DNA from: Nocardia transvalensis NBRC 15921
GTDB taxonomy: Bacteria > Actinomycetota > Actinomycetes > Mycobacteriales > Mycobacteriaceae
Assembly (NCBI RefSeq): GCF_000308875.1
Contig: NZ_BAGL01000125.1
Location: 113,631 to 177,630, forward strand
Direction: 5' to 3'
Length of the DNA stretch: 64,000 nt
The translations under genes and the position numbers were made by a program. The notes below the pieces were generated by a model, which did not search any database, was not told the origin of the DNA, and saw nothing but the letters and a program-made list of their open reading frames with translations. Shown here piece by piece: positions 48,898-57,031 of the stretch (the stretch's first letter is position 1; each line of letters begins with the position of its first letter).

Positions 48898-50569
48898 CAG
48901 CCCGCAGCAGCATCGCGCCGCCGGGGGTCAGCCCGCCGCTCGATACGACCGCGATCCGCGCGTCCTCGACCTGACGCGGACCCGCCGCCCCGCGCAGCTG
49001 GACGATCGCCTCGTGCAGCAGTCCCATGCCGTGCGTGCGGCCGTGCGAGAGCTGGCCGCCGTGCGTGTTGACCGGGATCGTGCCGTCGCGGGCGATGGCC
49101 TTACCGCCGTCGAGGAAGTCCCGGGCCTCACCGATACCGCAGAAGCCGAGCGCCTCGATCCAGGACAGGCAGTTGAAGGTGAACCCGTCGTAGAGTTCGG
49201 CGACGTCGACGTCGTCGGGGCGCAGCGACGTGCGCGTCCACAGATGCGCGGCCGGGCCGAGCACCTGGGGCTCGTGGGTGAGCGTGCTCTGATCCCACTC
49301 GATGCGCTCGACGATCTGCGTGCCCACGGCCTCCACCAGCACCGGCCGCACGGGCAGGTCGCGGGCGGCGTCGACCGCCGAGACGATCACCGCGATCGCG
49401 CCGTCGCACGGGACATCGCAGTCGTAGAGCCCGAACGGGGAGGTGATGGGCCGCGCCGAGAGATAGTCGTCCATCGTCATCGGATCGCGGTACACCGCAG
49501 TGGGTTCCAGTCCGGCGTTGGCGCGCTGGTTGAGTGCGATCCAGCCGAGCGTCTCGCGCGTGGTGCCGTAGCGGTGGAAGTGCCGCTGCGCGTTCTGCGC
49601 CAGGTGGTGGGCCGCCGAGGTGCCGCCGAAGGGGGTCATCCAGCTGGTGGTGCGGCCGCCCGAGGAGGGGATCCGCCCGGCCTTCACCAGTTCGTTGAAC
49701 GTCGCCTCCCACACCGTGCGGAAGCACAGCACGTGCCGGGCCAGCCCGGCCGCGACGGCCGTCATGGCGGCGATCACCGATCCGCCCGGGCCGAAGGTCT
49801 CGATACCGCCGTTGTGCCAGGTTGGTTTCAGGCCGAGCGCGGCCTCGAGGGCGGTGACCCCGCCCTCGCCGAATCCGCCGAGGTTGCCGCCGCCGGGGTA
49901 GGAGGACAGGCCGTCGATGTCGTCGAGGGTCAGGCCCGCGTCGGTGACCGCGCGCTCGCACGCCTCGATCGTCAGCTCCAGCGGCGGCGCCATCAACCGG
50001 CGGCCCAAGCGGGACATGCCGATTCCGGTGAGCGCCACCTTCTCCTCGAACTTCTCCTGCCGGATCATCGGGCGCACATGGTCGCCGAAGCGCGCCGGAT
50101 CGATCTCGTCCACCGGTAGCGGTGCGGGAGGCGGCTGGATGGCCGTGGGACGGAACAGCGGCAGCCACACGTCGCCGTCCTGCTGGAACACCACCTCCAG
50201 CCGCATGCCGAGTACCAGATCCTCGGGATCGGCGTCGATGATGTTGGTGGTCAGGCGAACTCGCGGATCCTCCACCAGGGCCACCTGCGCCACCACGTAC
50301 GGTGGCGGCAGGCCGGGCAGCGCGAAGCGCTGGTTCACCGTGAAGCTCGCCAGGGTGGCCTCGCCGGAGACCTCCCGCACCCCGAGGTCGTGCCCGCGGC
50401 AGTACCGGCACACCGGCTGCGGCGGATGCTGCAGCGCCGCACAGGTGTGGCATTCCCGGATGCGCAGCCGGCCGTCGGCCCCGGAGGTCCAGAAGAACTC
50501 GACGTCCGGGGTCAGCAGTGGCAGGGGCCGGCCGGACGGCTCGGCGGCTGCTGCGGGAGTCTCTGCCAC
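48890..50569 (-). CDS. DUF35 (zinc-ribbon/OB-fold)-thiolase fusion, Ltp-like
   Basis: The 559-aa protein joins an N-terminal DUF35 domain (about 15-160) with zinc-ribbon cysteines C40-x2-C43-x10-C54-x2-C57 to a thiolase-fold domain (about 165-559) of the lipid-transfer-protein type. The thiolase nucleophile Cys is absent: the expected NSCxxG segment reads FGPGGSVIAAM. The usual GHPxGxxG loop reads SHGRTHGMG. The closest known logic is the steroid aldolase, in which Ltp2 binds the DUF35 domain of ChsH2 and breaks a C-C bond by a retro-aldol reaction. A fused version would be self-contained. The GTG at 50569 has GGAG upstream. Confidence 0.88.
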   Translation of the reverse strand: MAETPAAAAEPSGRPLPLLTPDVEFFWTSGADGRLRIRECHTCAALQHPPQPVCRYCRGHDLGVREVSGEATLASFTVNQRFALPGLPPPYVVAQVALVEDPRVRLTTNIIDADPEDLVLGMRLEVVFQQDGDVWLPLFRPTAIQPPPAPLPVDEIDPARFGDHVRPMIRQEKFEEKVALTGIGMSRLGRRLMAPPLELTIEACERAVTDAGLTLDDIDGLSSYPGGGNLGGFGEGGVTALEAALGLKPTWHNGGIETFGPGGSVIAAMTAVAAGLARHVLCFRTVWEATFNELVKAGRIPSSGGRTTSWMTPFGGTSAAHHLAQNAQRHFHRYGTTRETLGWIALNQRANAGLEPTAVYRDPMTMDDYLSARPITSPFGLYDCDVPCDGAIAVIVSAVDAARDLPVRPVLVEAVGTQIVERIEWDQSTLTHEPQVLGPAAHLWTRTSLRPDDVDVAELYDGFTFNCLSWIEALGFCGIGEARDFLDGGKAIARDGTIPVNTHGGQLSHGRTHGMGLLHEAIVQLRGAAGPRQVEDARIAVVSSGGLTPGGAMLLRADV

Positions 50570-50601
50570 GCGGTCTCCTCTGTTGTTGCGGCCGATACTC
50601 G

Positions 50602-50668
50602 TTCCCGGCATGCTCTTGGCCGGGAACCTCCACTGTCGCTGTGGATTCCGGCCAAAAGCGTGCCGGAA
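50602..50668. repeat. Composite palindromic repeat (BIME-like), inverted pair
   Basis: Two facing units, TTCCCGGCATGCTCTTGG plus CCGGGAA at 50602-50626 and TTCCGGCCAAAAGCGTGCCG plus GAA at 50646-50668, are separated by 19 bases. The block matches the reverse complement of 37084-37151. A partial third copy of the unit end (GCGTGCCGGAAAAAGGGG) follows at about 50679-50697. It lies between two minus-strand genes of one likely transcription unit. Confidence 0.8.
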
Positions 50669-50717
50669 AAAGGGCTGGGCGTGCCGGAAAAAGGGGCTGG
50701 GAACGGGGTGCGCCAGG

Positions 50718-50912
50718 CTATTCAGTGATGGTTATCGCGCGTTCGGGGCAGGAATGCACGGCCTCGCGAACCTGCTCCTGTTGATCTACCGGGACCGTTT
50801 CGTCGACGGGGGACGAGTGGCCGTCAATTTCGCTGAGCTCGAACGCTTTCGGGGCGATCATCGCGCACAACGTGTGCCCCTGGCAGCGTTCCTGATCGAC
50901 GTGGACCTTCAC
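50718..50912 (-). CDS. 3Fe-4S ferredoxin
   Basis: The 64-aa protein has CQGHTLC and CPERAI, the C-x2-H-x2-C ... CP pattern of P450-type 3Fe-4S ferredoxins. No P450 is next to it; the nearest ones are at 41606 and 63285. It is encoded between an SDR gene (17 nt upstream) and the thiolase fusion, so it may serve a P450 or the Rieske oxygenase in trans. Confidence 0.93.
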   Translation of the reverse strand: MKVHVDQERCQGHTLCAMIAPKAFELSEIDGHSSPVDETVPVDQQEQVREAVHSCPERAITITE

Positions 50913-50928
50913 GGGTGTACTTCCTCTC

Positions 50929-51636
50929 TCAGGTGTTGCGTCCGCCGTTGACGCCGAGGATCTGGCCGGTGATGTAGCCGGCGTCCTCGGAGATCAGGAA
51001 TGCGCAGGCGGCGGCGATGTCCTGGGGCGTGCCGACGCGCCGGACCGGGGTGCGCTGGATGTGGTCCTCGACCGAGCCGCCGAGCCGGCGGGCCTCCTCG
51101 GACCGGCGCAGCATCGGGGTGTCGATGAAGCCGGGCGGCACCGCGTTCACGGTGATGCCGGAGGGGCCGAGTTCCAGGGCGAGGGCCTTGGTGAGACCGT
51201 TGACCGCCGATTTCGCCGACACGTAGTGCGACATGAACGGCTGGCCCGAATGCGTGCTCGAGGAGGAGATGTTGACGATGCGCCCCCAGTTCGCCGCCAG
51301 CATGTCCGGCAGCACCGCCTGCACGGTGTGGAAGACGCCGTGCAGATTGACCTCGATCACGCGCTGCCACTCGGTGAAGGAGATGTTCTGGAAGCGCTTG
51401 AACCCGTCCACCCCGGCCGCGTTCACCACCACGGTGACCGGGCCCAGCTTGGCGCGCACGGCCGTCAGCGCCGCGGCGATCTCCTCCGGGTCGGTGACGT
51501 CGGCGCGGTAGGCCAGATCGTCGTCGGAGGGTGGATTGAGATCCAGTGTGGCGACGTGCAATCCGTCGCTGCGCAGGCGCTGGGCGATACCTAGTCCGAT
51601 ACCCGACGCGCCGCCGGTGACCACTGCCGTCTTCAC
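50929..51636 (-). CDS. Short-chain dehydrogenase/reductase
   Basis: The 235-aa SDR starts directly with the cofactor fold (MKTAVVTGGASGIGLGIAQR), has NAAGVDG, the catalytic NISSSST and YVSAKSA, and ends GYITGQILGVNGGRNT. It is first in the minus-strand run that continues with the ferredoxin and the DUF35-thiolase fusion. The promoter region contains GAGAACCGTACTCTC (51693-51707). It probably oxidises a beta-hydroxyacyl intermediate. Confidence 0.92.
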   Translation of the reverse strand: MKTAVVTGGASGIGLGIAQRLRSDGLHVATLDLNPPSDDDLAYRADVTDPEEIAAALTAVRAKLGPVTVVVNAAGVDGFKRFQNISFTEWQRVIEVNLHGVFHTVQAVLPDMLAANWGRIVNISSSSTHSGQPFMSHYVSAKSAVNGLTKALALELGPSGITVNAVPPGFIDTPMLRRSEEARRLGGSVEDHIQRTPVRRVGTPQDIAAACAFLISEDAGYITGQILGVNGGRNT

Positions 51637-51692
51637 GCCGCGCGCCCCTCTCGGGTGATCTGTTCCCGCACAAGAATCTCCCTTCCAAGTAT

Positions 51693-51707
51693 GAGAACCG
51701 TACTCTC
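51693..51707. promoter_or_regulatory. TetR-type operator variant GAGAACCGTACTCTC
   Basis: This 15-bp inverted repeat keeps the GAGAA and TCTC ends of the site family seen at 31354 and 59666 and lies 57 nt upstream of the SDR gene at 51636. The divergent ALDH gene has its own site at 51828-51855. Confidence 0.5.
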
Positions 51708-51827
51708 GTCATGTTCCGGTCCGCAAGGGTTGCGCGCCGGGCGGATCCCCCGCACGTCGGTGCGGGTTTCCGTGGAGAGTTGCCGGACGCGAACGGATTG
51801 TCGCGAGTTGTCCCGGCGCACGGGTAC

Positions 51828-51855
51828 GAATGTTACATTCTCTGTTATCGAGAAT
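51828..51855. promoter_or_regulatory. Overlapping TetR-type operators before the ALDH gene
   Basis: GAATGTTACATTC (51828-51840) is a perfect 13-bp palindrome that forms, with the next two bases, the reverse complement of GAGAATGTAACATTC. A second inverted repeat, ATTCTC-7-GAGAAT (51837-51855), overlaps it. Both use the half-sites of the operator family at 31354 and 59666. They end 31 nt before the ALDH start codon. Confidence 0.65.
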
Positions 51856-51885
51856 GAAGTTTCCATGATCGGCTAGGGAGACGGG

Positions 51886-53352
51886 ATGTCAACGCAGGAA
51901 CAAGCGGTAGCGGTGGCGCGGCGGCTGCTCATCGATGGGCAGTTGGTCGAGACCGGGCGGACGCTTGCCTCGCTCGACCCCGCGACGGGCGAGGTATACG
52001 GCCATGCCCCGGAGGCGGGGGTGGCCGAGGTGGACGCGGCGGTCGCCGCGGCGCGGCGGGCCTTCGACACCACCGACTGGGCGACGAACACCCAGTTCCG
52101 GGCGCACTGCCTCAACCAGCTCTACCAGGCCCTGCGCGACAACGTGGAGGAACTGCGCGAGCTGACCATCGCGGAGGTCGGCGCGACCCGGATGCTGACC
52201 CACGGCAATCAGCTCGAGACGCCCTTCGAGATCGTGCGCTACTACGCGGGGCTGCTGGCGGACTACGAGTGGAGCGAGGACCTCGGCGAGGTCGAGATCC
52301 GCGGCCAGCAGCACCGGCGCTGGGTGGAGAAGGAGGCGGCCGGAGTCGTGGCCGCCATCGCCGCCTACAACTACCCGCATCAGCTCGCGCTGGCGAAGCT
52401 GGCGCCGTCGCTGGCGGCCGGCTGCACGGTGGTGCTCAAGGGCGCGCCGGACACCCCGCTGGCCACCCTCGCGCTGGGCGAGATCATCGCCCGCCACACC
52501 GATATTCCCGCGGGCGTGGTGAACGTGCTGGCCTCCTCGGATATCGAGGTGGGCAAGCGGATGACCACGCATCCCGAGGTCGACGTCGTCACCTTCACCG
52601 GGTCCACCCCGGTGGGCCGCCAGATCATGGCCGCCGCCAGCGCCACGCTCAAGAAGGTGTTCCTGGAGCTGGGCGGCAAATCGGCGATGATCCTGCTCGA
52701 CGACGCCGACTACATCAAATCCGCGCAGTTCGCGGCGTTCAGCGTCGCCTCGCACGCGGGCCAGGGCTGCGCCCTCACCACCCGCGTGCTGGCGCCCCGG
52801 CAGGACCACGACAAGGTCGCCGAACTGATCGCCGCCACGTTCCAGCACGTCACCCACGGTGACCCGAGTGACCCGAAAACCTATATGGGACCGCTGATCA
52901 GCGCGAAACAGCGCGACAAGGTCGACGGCATGGTGCAGCGCGCGGTGGCCGCCGGCGCCACCCTCGTGACCGGCGGCGAGAAGATCGATCCGGGCTACTT
53001 CTACAAGCCGACGCTGCTGTCGAACGTCGACCCGGACAGCGAGATCGCGCAGGAGGAGGTGTTCGGCCCGGTGCTGGCCCTCATCCCCTACACCGACGAG
53101 GAAGACGCGGTGCGCATCGCCAACAACTCCATCTACGGCCTGTCCGGCGCGGTGTTCGGCGCCGACGCGGACCGGGCCAAGGCGGTGGCGCGGCGCATCC
53201 GCACCGGCACGCTGAGTATCAACGGCGGCAACTACTTCCACCCCGATGCCCCGTTCGGCGGCTACAAGCAGTCGGGGGTCGGGCGCGAGATGGGCCGGCT
53301 CGGACTGGAGGAGTTCCTGGAGCACAAGACCCTGGCGGAGGTGGTGTCGTGA
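51886..53352 (+). CDS. Aldehyde dehydrogenase
   Basis: The 488-aa enzyme has the Rossmann segment VVAAIAAYNYPHQLALAKLA, where PYN-like AYNYP replaces the usual PWNFP, FTGSTPVGRQIMAAASATL, the general base in LELGGKSAMILL and the catalytic Cys in GQGCALTTR. The C-terminus ends FGGYKQSGVGREMGRLGLEE. The ATG is preceded by AGGGAGACGGG. It starts a four-gene operon and overlaps the CoA-transferase gene by 4 nt (GTGA). It likely converts an aldehyde to an acid that the CoA-transferase then activates. Confidence 0.93.
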   Translation: MSTQEQAVAVARRLLIDGQLVETGRTLASLDPATGEVYGHAPEAGVAEVDAAVAAARRAFDTTDWATNTQFRAHCLNQLYQALRDNVEELRELTIAEVGATRMLTHGNQLETPFEIVRYYAGLLADYEWSEDLGEVEIRGQQHRRWVEKEAAGVVAAIAAYNYPHQLALAKLAPSLAAGCTVVLKGAPDTPLATLALGEIIARHTDIPAGVVNVLASSDIEVGKRMTTHPEVDVVTFTGSTPVGRQIMAAASATLKKVFLELGGKSAMILLDDADYIKSAQFAAFSVASHAGQGCALTTRVLAPRQDHDKVAELIAATFQHVTHGDPSDPKTYMGPLISAKQRDKVDGMVQRAVAAGATLVTGGEKIDPGYFYKPTLLSNVDPDSEIAQEEVFGPVLALIPYTDEEDAVRIANNSIYGLSGAVFGADADRAKAVARRIRTGTLSINGGNYFHPDAPFGGYKQSGVGREMGRLGLEEFLEHKTLAEVVS

Positions 53353-54557
53353 GTAAACCGCTGGAGGGCATCCGCGTTCTCGAGGTGGCGATGTACGGGT
53401 TCGTCCCGTCGGCGGGTGCGGTGCTGTCGGACTGGGGCGCCGATGTCGTGAAGATCGAGCACGCGGTGACCGGCGATCCGCAGCGCGGGCTGCGCCGGGT
53501 GGGCGCCTTCACGGTCGAGGGCGATCCGAATCCCAATGTGGAGCACGCGAATCGGGGTAAGCGCAGCGTCGGCGTCGATATGACCGTCGCCGAAGGCCGC
53601 GAGCTGATCCTCGATCTGGCGCGCCGGGCGGACGTCTTCCTGACCAGCTTCCTGCCGCAGGCCCGCGCCAAGTTCGGCATCGATGTGGACGATATCCGCG
53701 CGGTGAATCCGACGATCATCTACGCCCGCGGGAGCGCGCTGGGCCCGCGCGGCGTCGAGTCCGACCGGGGCGGGTACGACATGACCGCCTTCTGGTGCCG
53801 CGGCGGTGTCGCGGCGACGGTCACCCCGCCCGGCACCGAGGGCATGATCCAGCCGCCCGGACCGGCCTTCGGCGACACCATCTCCGGCACCAACCTCGCC
53901 GGGGGGATCGCGGCGGCGCTGGTGAAGCGGGAGCGGACCGGGGAGCCCTCGACGGTCGACGTCTCGCTGCTGGGCAGTGGGCTGTGGTCGATCGGGCATT
54001 CGGTGGCGCTGTCGGTGCAGCAGGACAAGCCGATGGTGGCGCCGGTGCCCGGTGCGCACGGAGCGCCGACCAATCCGCTGTCCGGGCTGTACGCCACCGC
54101 CGACGACCGCTACCTGTCGTTCGTGATGTTGCAGCCGGCCAAGTTCTGGGCCGACGTGTGCCGCCACATCGACCGGCCGGAGCTGGCCGAGGATCCGCGC
54201 TTCGCCGATGCCGCCGCGATCGCGGAGAACACCGCGGCGGGCGTGCAGATCCTGCGCGAGGTGATCAAAGGCCGCACACTGGCCGAATGGACGGAACGCT
54301 TCGCCACCCTCGCCGGGCCCTGGGCGCCGGTGCAGGATTCCCGGCAGGTGGCCGCCGACGGGCAGATCCGCGCCAACGAATACCTGCTGTCCGCAGGCGA
54401 ATTGGAGCTGGTGTCGAGTCCGGTGCAGTTCGACGTCAGTCCGCCGGAACTGCGGGCGGGGCCCGCGTTCGCCGCGCACACCGAGGAGGTCCTGCTCGAA
54501 CTCGGGCTGGACTGGGACCGCATCATCGCGCTGAAGACCGCGGGAGCGGTCGCCTAG
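53349..54557 (+). CDS. CaiB/BaiF family III CoA-transferase
   Basis: The 402-aa protein has KPLEGIRVLEVAMYGFVPSA, DWGADVVKIEHAVTGDPQRG, NRGKRSVGVDMTVAEGRELI and RGGYDMTAFWCRGGVAAT, in which the Asp is the expected catalytic residue. The C-terminal GPWAPVQDSRQVAADGQIRA is typical of the family. Its GTG overlaps the ALDH stop. It presumably attaches CoA to the acid made by the ALDH. Confidence 0.92.
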   Translation: MSKPLEGIRVLEVAMYGFVPSAGAVLSDWGADVVKIEHAVTGDPQRGLRRVGAFTVEGDPNPNVEHANRGKRSVGVDMTVAEGRELILDLARRADVFLTSFLPQARAKFGIDVDDIRAVNPTIIYARGSALGPRGVESDRGGYDMTAFWCRGGVAATVTPPGTEGMIQPPGPAFGDTISGTNLAGGIAAALVKRERTGEPSTVDVSLLGSGLWSIGHSVALSVQQDKPMVAPVPGAHGAPTNPLSGLYATADDRYLSFVMLQPAKFWADVCRHIDRPELAEDPRFADAAAIAENTAAGVQILREVIKGRTLAEWTERFATLAGPWAPVQDSRQVAADGQIRANEYLLSAGELELVSSPVQFDVSPPELRAGPAFAAHTEEVLLELGLDWDRIIALKTAGAVA

Positions 54558-54574
54558 CGCGGGGAAGGTGACCG

Positions 54575-55750
54575 ATGCCGTACATCGCGTCGATGGGGAC
54601 GTATCTGCCCTGCTGGGGTAGTCAGGACCGCCGGACGCCCGGGGACGACGAGGACGCCGTGACGCTGGCCGTCGAGGCCGGGCGCGCGGCGCTGGCCGGG
54701 GGGACGCCCGTCGAGCGGGTGGTCCTGGTCAGCCGGGATCTGCCGCTGGTGGAGAGCAGTAATGCCGCGGTGTTGCTGGCGGGACTGGGCCTGGATCCGG
54801 AGCTCGAGGTGATCGAGCGGCTGGGCGGCGCCCCGGCGACGCTGGACGCCCTGAGTTCGGCCCGGCCCCGGACGCTGGTCATCGGTGTCGACATCGAACC
54901 CGCGGGCGCGGCGGCGGTCCTGGTGTCGGAGCGGTCGGGCCTGCAGGTCCGCATCGCCTCCCGGGTGGCGCGCAGCCTGCCCGCGCGGACCCGCAACGCG
55001 GTCGGCGCGGTCCACGACTACGGCGATCCCCGGCTGCTGCACGAGCGCGGGCTGGTGGCCTCGCTGTCGGCGGCCTGGCTCGACACCCCGGTGGCGGTCG
55101 CGGGGGTCGACCACAAACAGGCTGCGGCGCAATGCCTCACGCCGCCGCGGCTGCCCACGCAGGGCGCGAGTTCCGGGCTCTTCGCGCTGGCGTGGATGGC
55201 GGAACACGGCGAGGACGGGTTGCTGGTCGGGGTGGAGCAGGCGAATCTGTCCGGGGTCACGGTGGTGCCCGGGGACACCGAGGTCCGGCGGACCGAACCC
55301 GCCGCACGGACCCAGCCGGCGGGCGACTACATCCCCGGCGGCGACCTGCCGATCTCACTGGCCGCCTACGAGCGGGCCTTCGAGGCCAAGGTGCGCTGGG
55401 AGGCCGGGCGGCACGGGGACAGTGCGGAACTGGACTTCCCACCCCGCTACCGGGTCGGGCCCGACGGCGTGCTGAGCACCGATTACACGCTGGTGCCGCT
55501 GCCACGCACCGGCACTGTCTACGCCGAGACCACGGTGCGGATACCGGTACCCGGCTCGCGCAGCCCGTACTCGCTGGTGCTCGTCGAACTCGACGAGGTC
55601 GGTGTGCGGGCGCTGGCGAAGGTGACGGGTGCGGATCCGGGGGCGGTCGCTATCGGGGATCGTGGCCGTATGGTGTTGCGGCGGGTGGCCGTGCGTTCGG
55701 GGGTGCCGGACTACGGATACGCCTTCGAGCCGGCGGGGAAGGCGGCGTGA
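54575..55750 (+). CDS. HMG-CoA-synthase-like/OB-fold (DUF35) protein lacking the catalytic Cys
   Basis: The 391-aa protein starts like the archaeal-type HMG-CoA synthase/KAS III family (MPYIASMGTYLPCWGSQDRR, then DEDAVTLAVEAGRAAL and NAAVLLAGLGL). Where the nucleophile Cys should be it reads IERLGGAPATLDAL. The C-terminal part (about 280-390) is a DUF35 OB-fold (LSTDYTLVPLPRTGTVYAET, SPYSLVLVELDEVGVRALAK), but the zinc-ribbon cysteines are missing (LDFPPRYRVGPDG). It is followed by an intact thiolase gene, so it may be a scaffolding or substrate-channelling partner rather than an enzyme. Confidence 0.75.
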   Translation: MPYIASMGTYLPCWGSQDRRTPGDDEDAVTLAVEAGRAALAGGTPVERVVLVSRDLPLVESSNAAVLLAGLGLDPELEVIERLGGAPATLDALSSARPRTLVIGVDIEPAGAAAVLVSERSGLQVRIASRVARSLPARTRNAVGAVHDYGDPRLLHERGLVASLSAAWLDTPVAVAGVDHKQAAAQCLTPPRLPTQGASSGLFALAWMAEHGEDGLLVGVEQANLSGVTVVPGDTEVRRTEPAARTQPAGDYIPGGDLPISLAAYERAFEAKVRWEAGRHGDSAELDFPPRYRVGPDGVLSTDYTLVPLPRTGTVYAETTVRIPVPGSRSPYSLVLVELDEVGVRALAKVTGADPGAVAIGDRGRMVLRRVAVRSGVPDYGYAFEPAGKAA

Positions 55751-55756
55751 TGCGGG

Positions 55757-55836
55757 CACCGTTCCCTTTCCCGGCAAGCACCGCTCCCTTTCCCGGCGGG
55801 CACCGCTCCCTTTCCCGGCATGCTTTTGGCCGGGAA
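55757..55836. repeat. Three tandem 21-22 bp repeats plus one palindromic unit
   Basis: GCACCGTTCCCTTTCCCGGC and its near-identical copies start at 55757, 55778 and 55800. The last runs into the dispersed palindromic unit TTCCCGGCATGCTTTTGG plus CCGGGAA at 55812-55836. The repeat end CCCTTTCCCGGC is the left arm of the palindrome, so the tandem array looks like serial duplication of that arm. It lies in the 116-nt gap between two plus-strand genes. Confidence 0.75.
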
Positions 55837-55866
55837 CCATCATTCAGAAGCGACTAAGGAGGCGGC

Positions 55867-57024
55867 ATGCGTAAGGTGGCCGTTGTCGGCGCTGGGATGA
55901 CGCCGTTTGCCGAGCACTTTGCCCTCGGCATCAAAGACTTGCTGCCCATGGCGTTCGCCGAATGCGTGGCGTCGGTAGACAAAGGCATACAGCCGGGGGA
56001 TGTGCAGGCCGCGTGGTTCGGGGCTATGGGGACTACCGATGGGCCGCCGTCGGGGGTGCTGGCCGATGCGCTCGGGCTGCCTGAGCTGGCGGTCACCCAT
56101 ATCGAGAACTCGTGTGCCACAGGCAATGACGCGGTGCGTAACGCCTTGTTCGGCATCGCGTCCGGCGCTATCGATGTGGCGTTGGTGATCGGTGCGGACA
56201 AGTTGCGGGAGACGGCGCAGAAGGACCTGCTCGGGGAGTGGGGGATGCTGATGCGGGATCCGGCGTGGGACTATCAGCTCGGGCTGTTCGGTCCCGCCGG
56301 GTTCGCGTTGCACGTCAACCGGTATCTGTACGAATCTCCCGCGACGCGAGAGCATCTGGCCATGGTCGCGGTCAAGAACCACCGGCACGGGGCGCGGAAT
56401 CCCAAGGCGCGCCTGCGTTTCGAGATCACCATGGAACAGGCGCTGGAGGCGCCGATCGTGGCCGACCCGTTCGGCGTCTACGACTGCGTGCCCCAGAGCG
56501 ACGGGGCCGCCGCGCTGATCCTGGCCGCCGAGGACGTGGTCGACCGCTACACCGATCGGCCGGTGTGGGTGCGTGGCGTCGGCCTCGGCCTGGATTCCGT
56601 GATGCACCAGCACAAGCGGGATATGACCACCTTCCCCGCCACGGCCCGCGCGGCCCGGGCGGCATTCACCATGGCGGGGCTGCGGCCCTCGGACGTCGAC
56701 GTCGCCGAGGTGCACGACTTCTTCACCGGCATCGAGCTGATCAGCTACGAGGACCTCGGCTTCGCGGATCGCTTCGAGGCGCACAAGCTGGTGGAGGCCG
56801 GGGTGACCACGGTCGGGGGGAGTTTGCCGGTCAATCCGAGTGGCGGGCTCAAGTCCAAGGGACATCCGCCGGGGGCGACCGGGGTGGCGCAGTGTGTGGA
56901 GCTGTTCGAGCAGTTGCGGGGGACGGCGGCCAACCAAGTGGAGGGGGCGCGGATCGGGTTGGCGCACAACCTGGGTGGGCCGACGGCGGTGGCTGCCGTG
57001 ACGATTCTGGAAGGGCCGCGCTGA
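55867..57024 (+). CDS. Thiolase (SCP-x/Ltp type, catalytically complete)
   Basis: The 385-aa enzyme has the nucleophile Cys83 in IENSCATGNDAV, the VHDFFTGIE motif, and NPSGGLKSKGHPPGATG, where the His and the late loop complete the active site. It is therefore a functional acyl-CoA C-acetyltransferase-like enzyme, unlike the two other thiolase-fold proteins nearby. AGGAGG precedes the ATG. It probably works with the OB-fold protein encoded upstream, as other thiolases with DUF35 partners do, and releases acetyl- or propionyl-CoA in the final step of a beta-oxidation cycle. Confidence 0.92.
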   Translation: MRKVAVVGAGMTPFAEHFALGIKDLLPMAFAECVASVDKGIQPGDVQAAWFGAMGTTDGPPSGVLADALGLPELAVTHIENSCATGNDAVRNALFGIASGAIDVALVIGADKLRETAQKDLLGEWGMLMRDPAWDYQLGLFGPAGFALHVNRYLYESPATREHLAMVAVKNHRHGARNPKARLRFEITMEQALEAPIVADPFGVYDCVPQSDGAAALILAAEDVVDRYTDRPVWVRGVGLGLDSVMHQHKRDMTTFPATARAARAAFTMAGLRPSDVDVAEVHDFFTGIELISYEDLGFADRFEAHKLVEAGVTTVGGSLPVNPSGGLKSKGHPPGATGVAQCVELFEQLRGTAANQVEGARIGLAHNLGGPTAVAAVTILEGPR

Positions 57025-57031
57025 GGGTTGG

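Noticed and set aside
55757..55821. The tandem repeats as a CRISPR array
   Set aside because: There are no spacers between the copies; the units are directly adjacent and only three in number.
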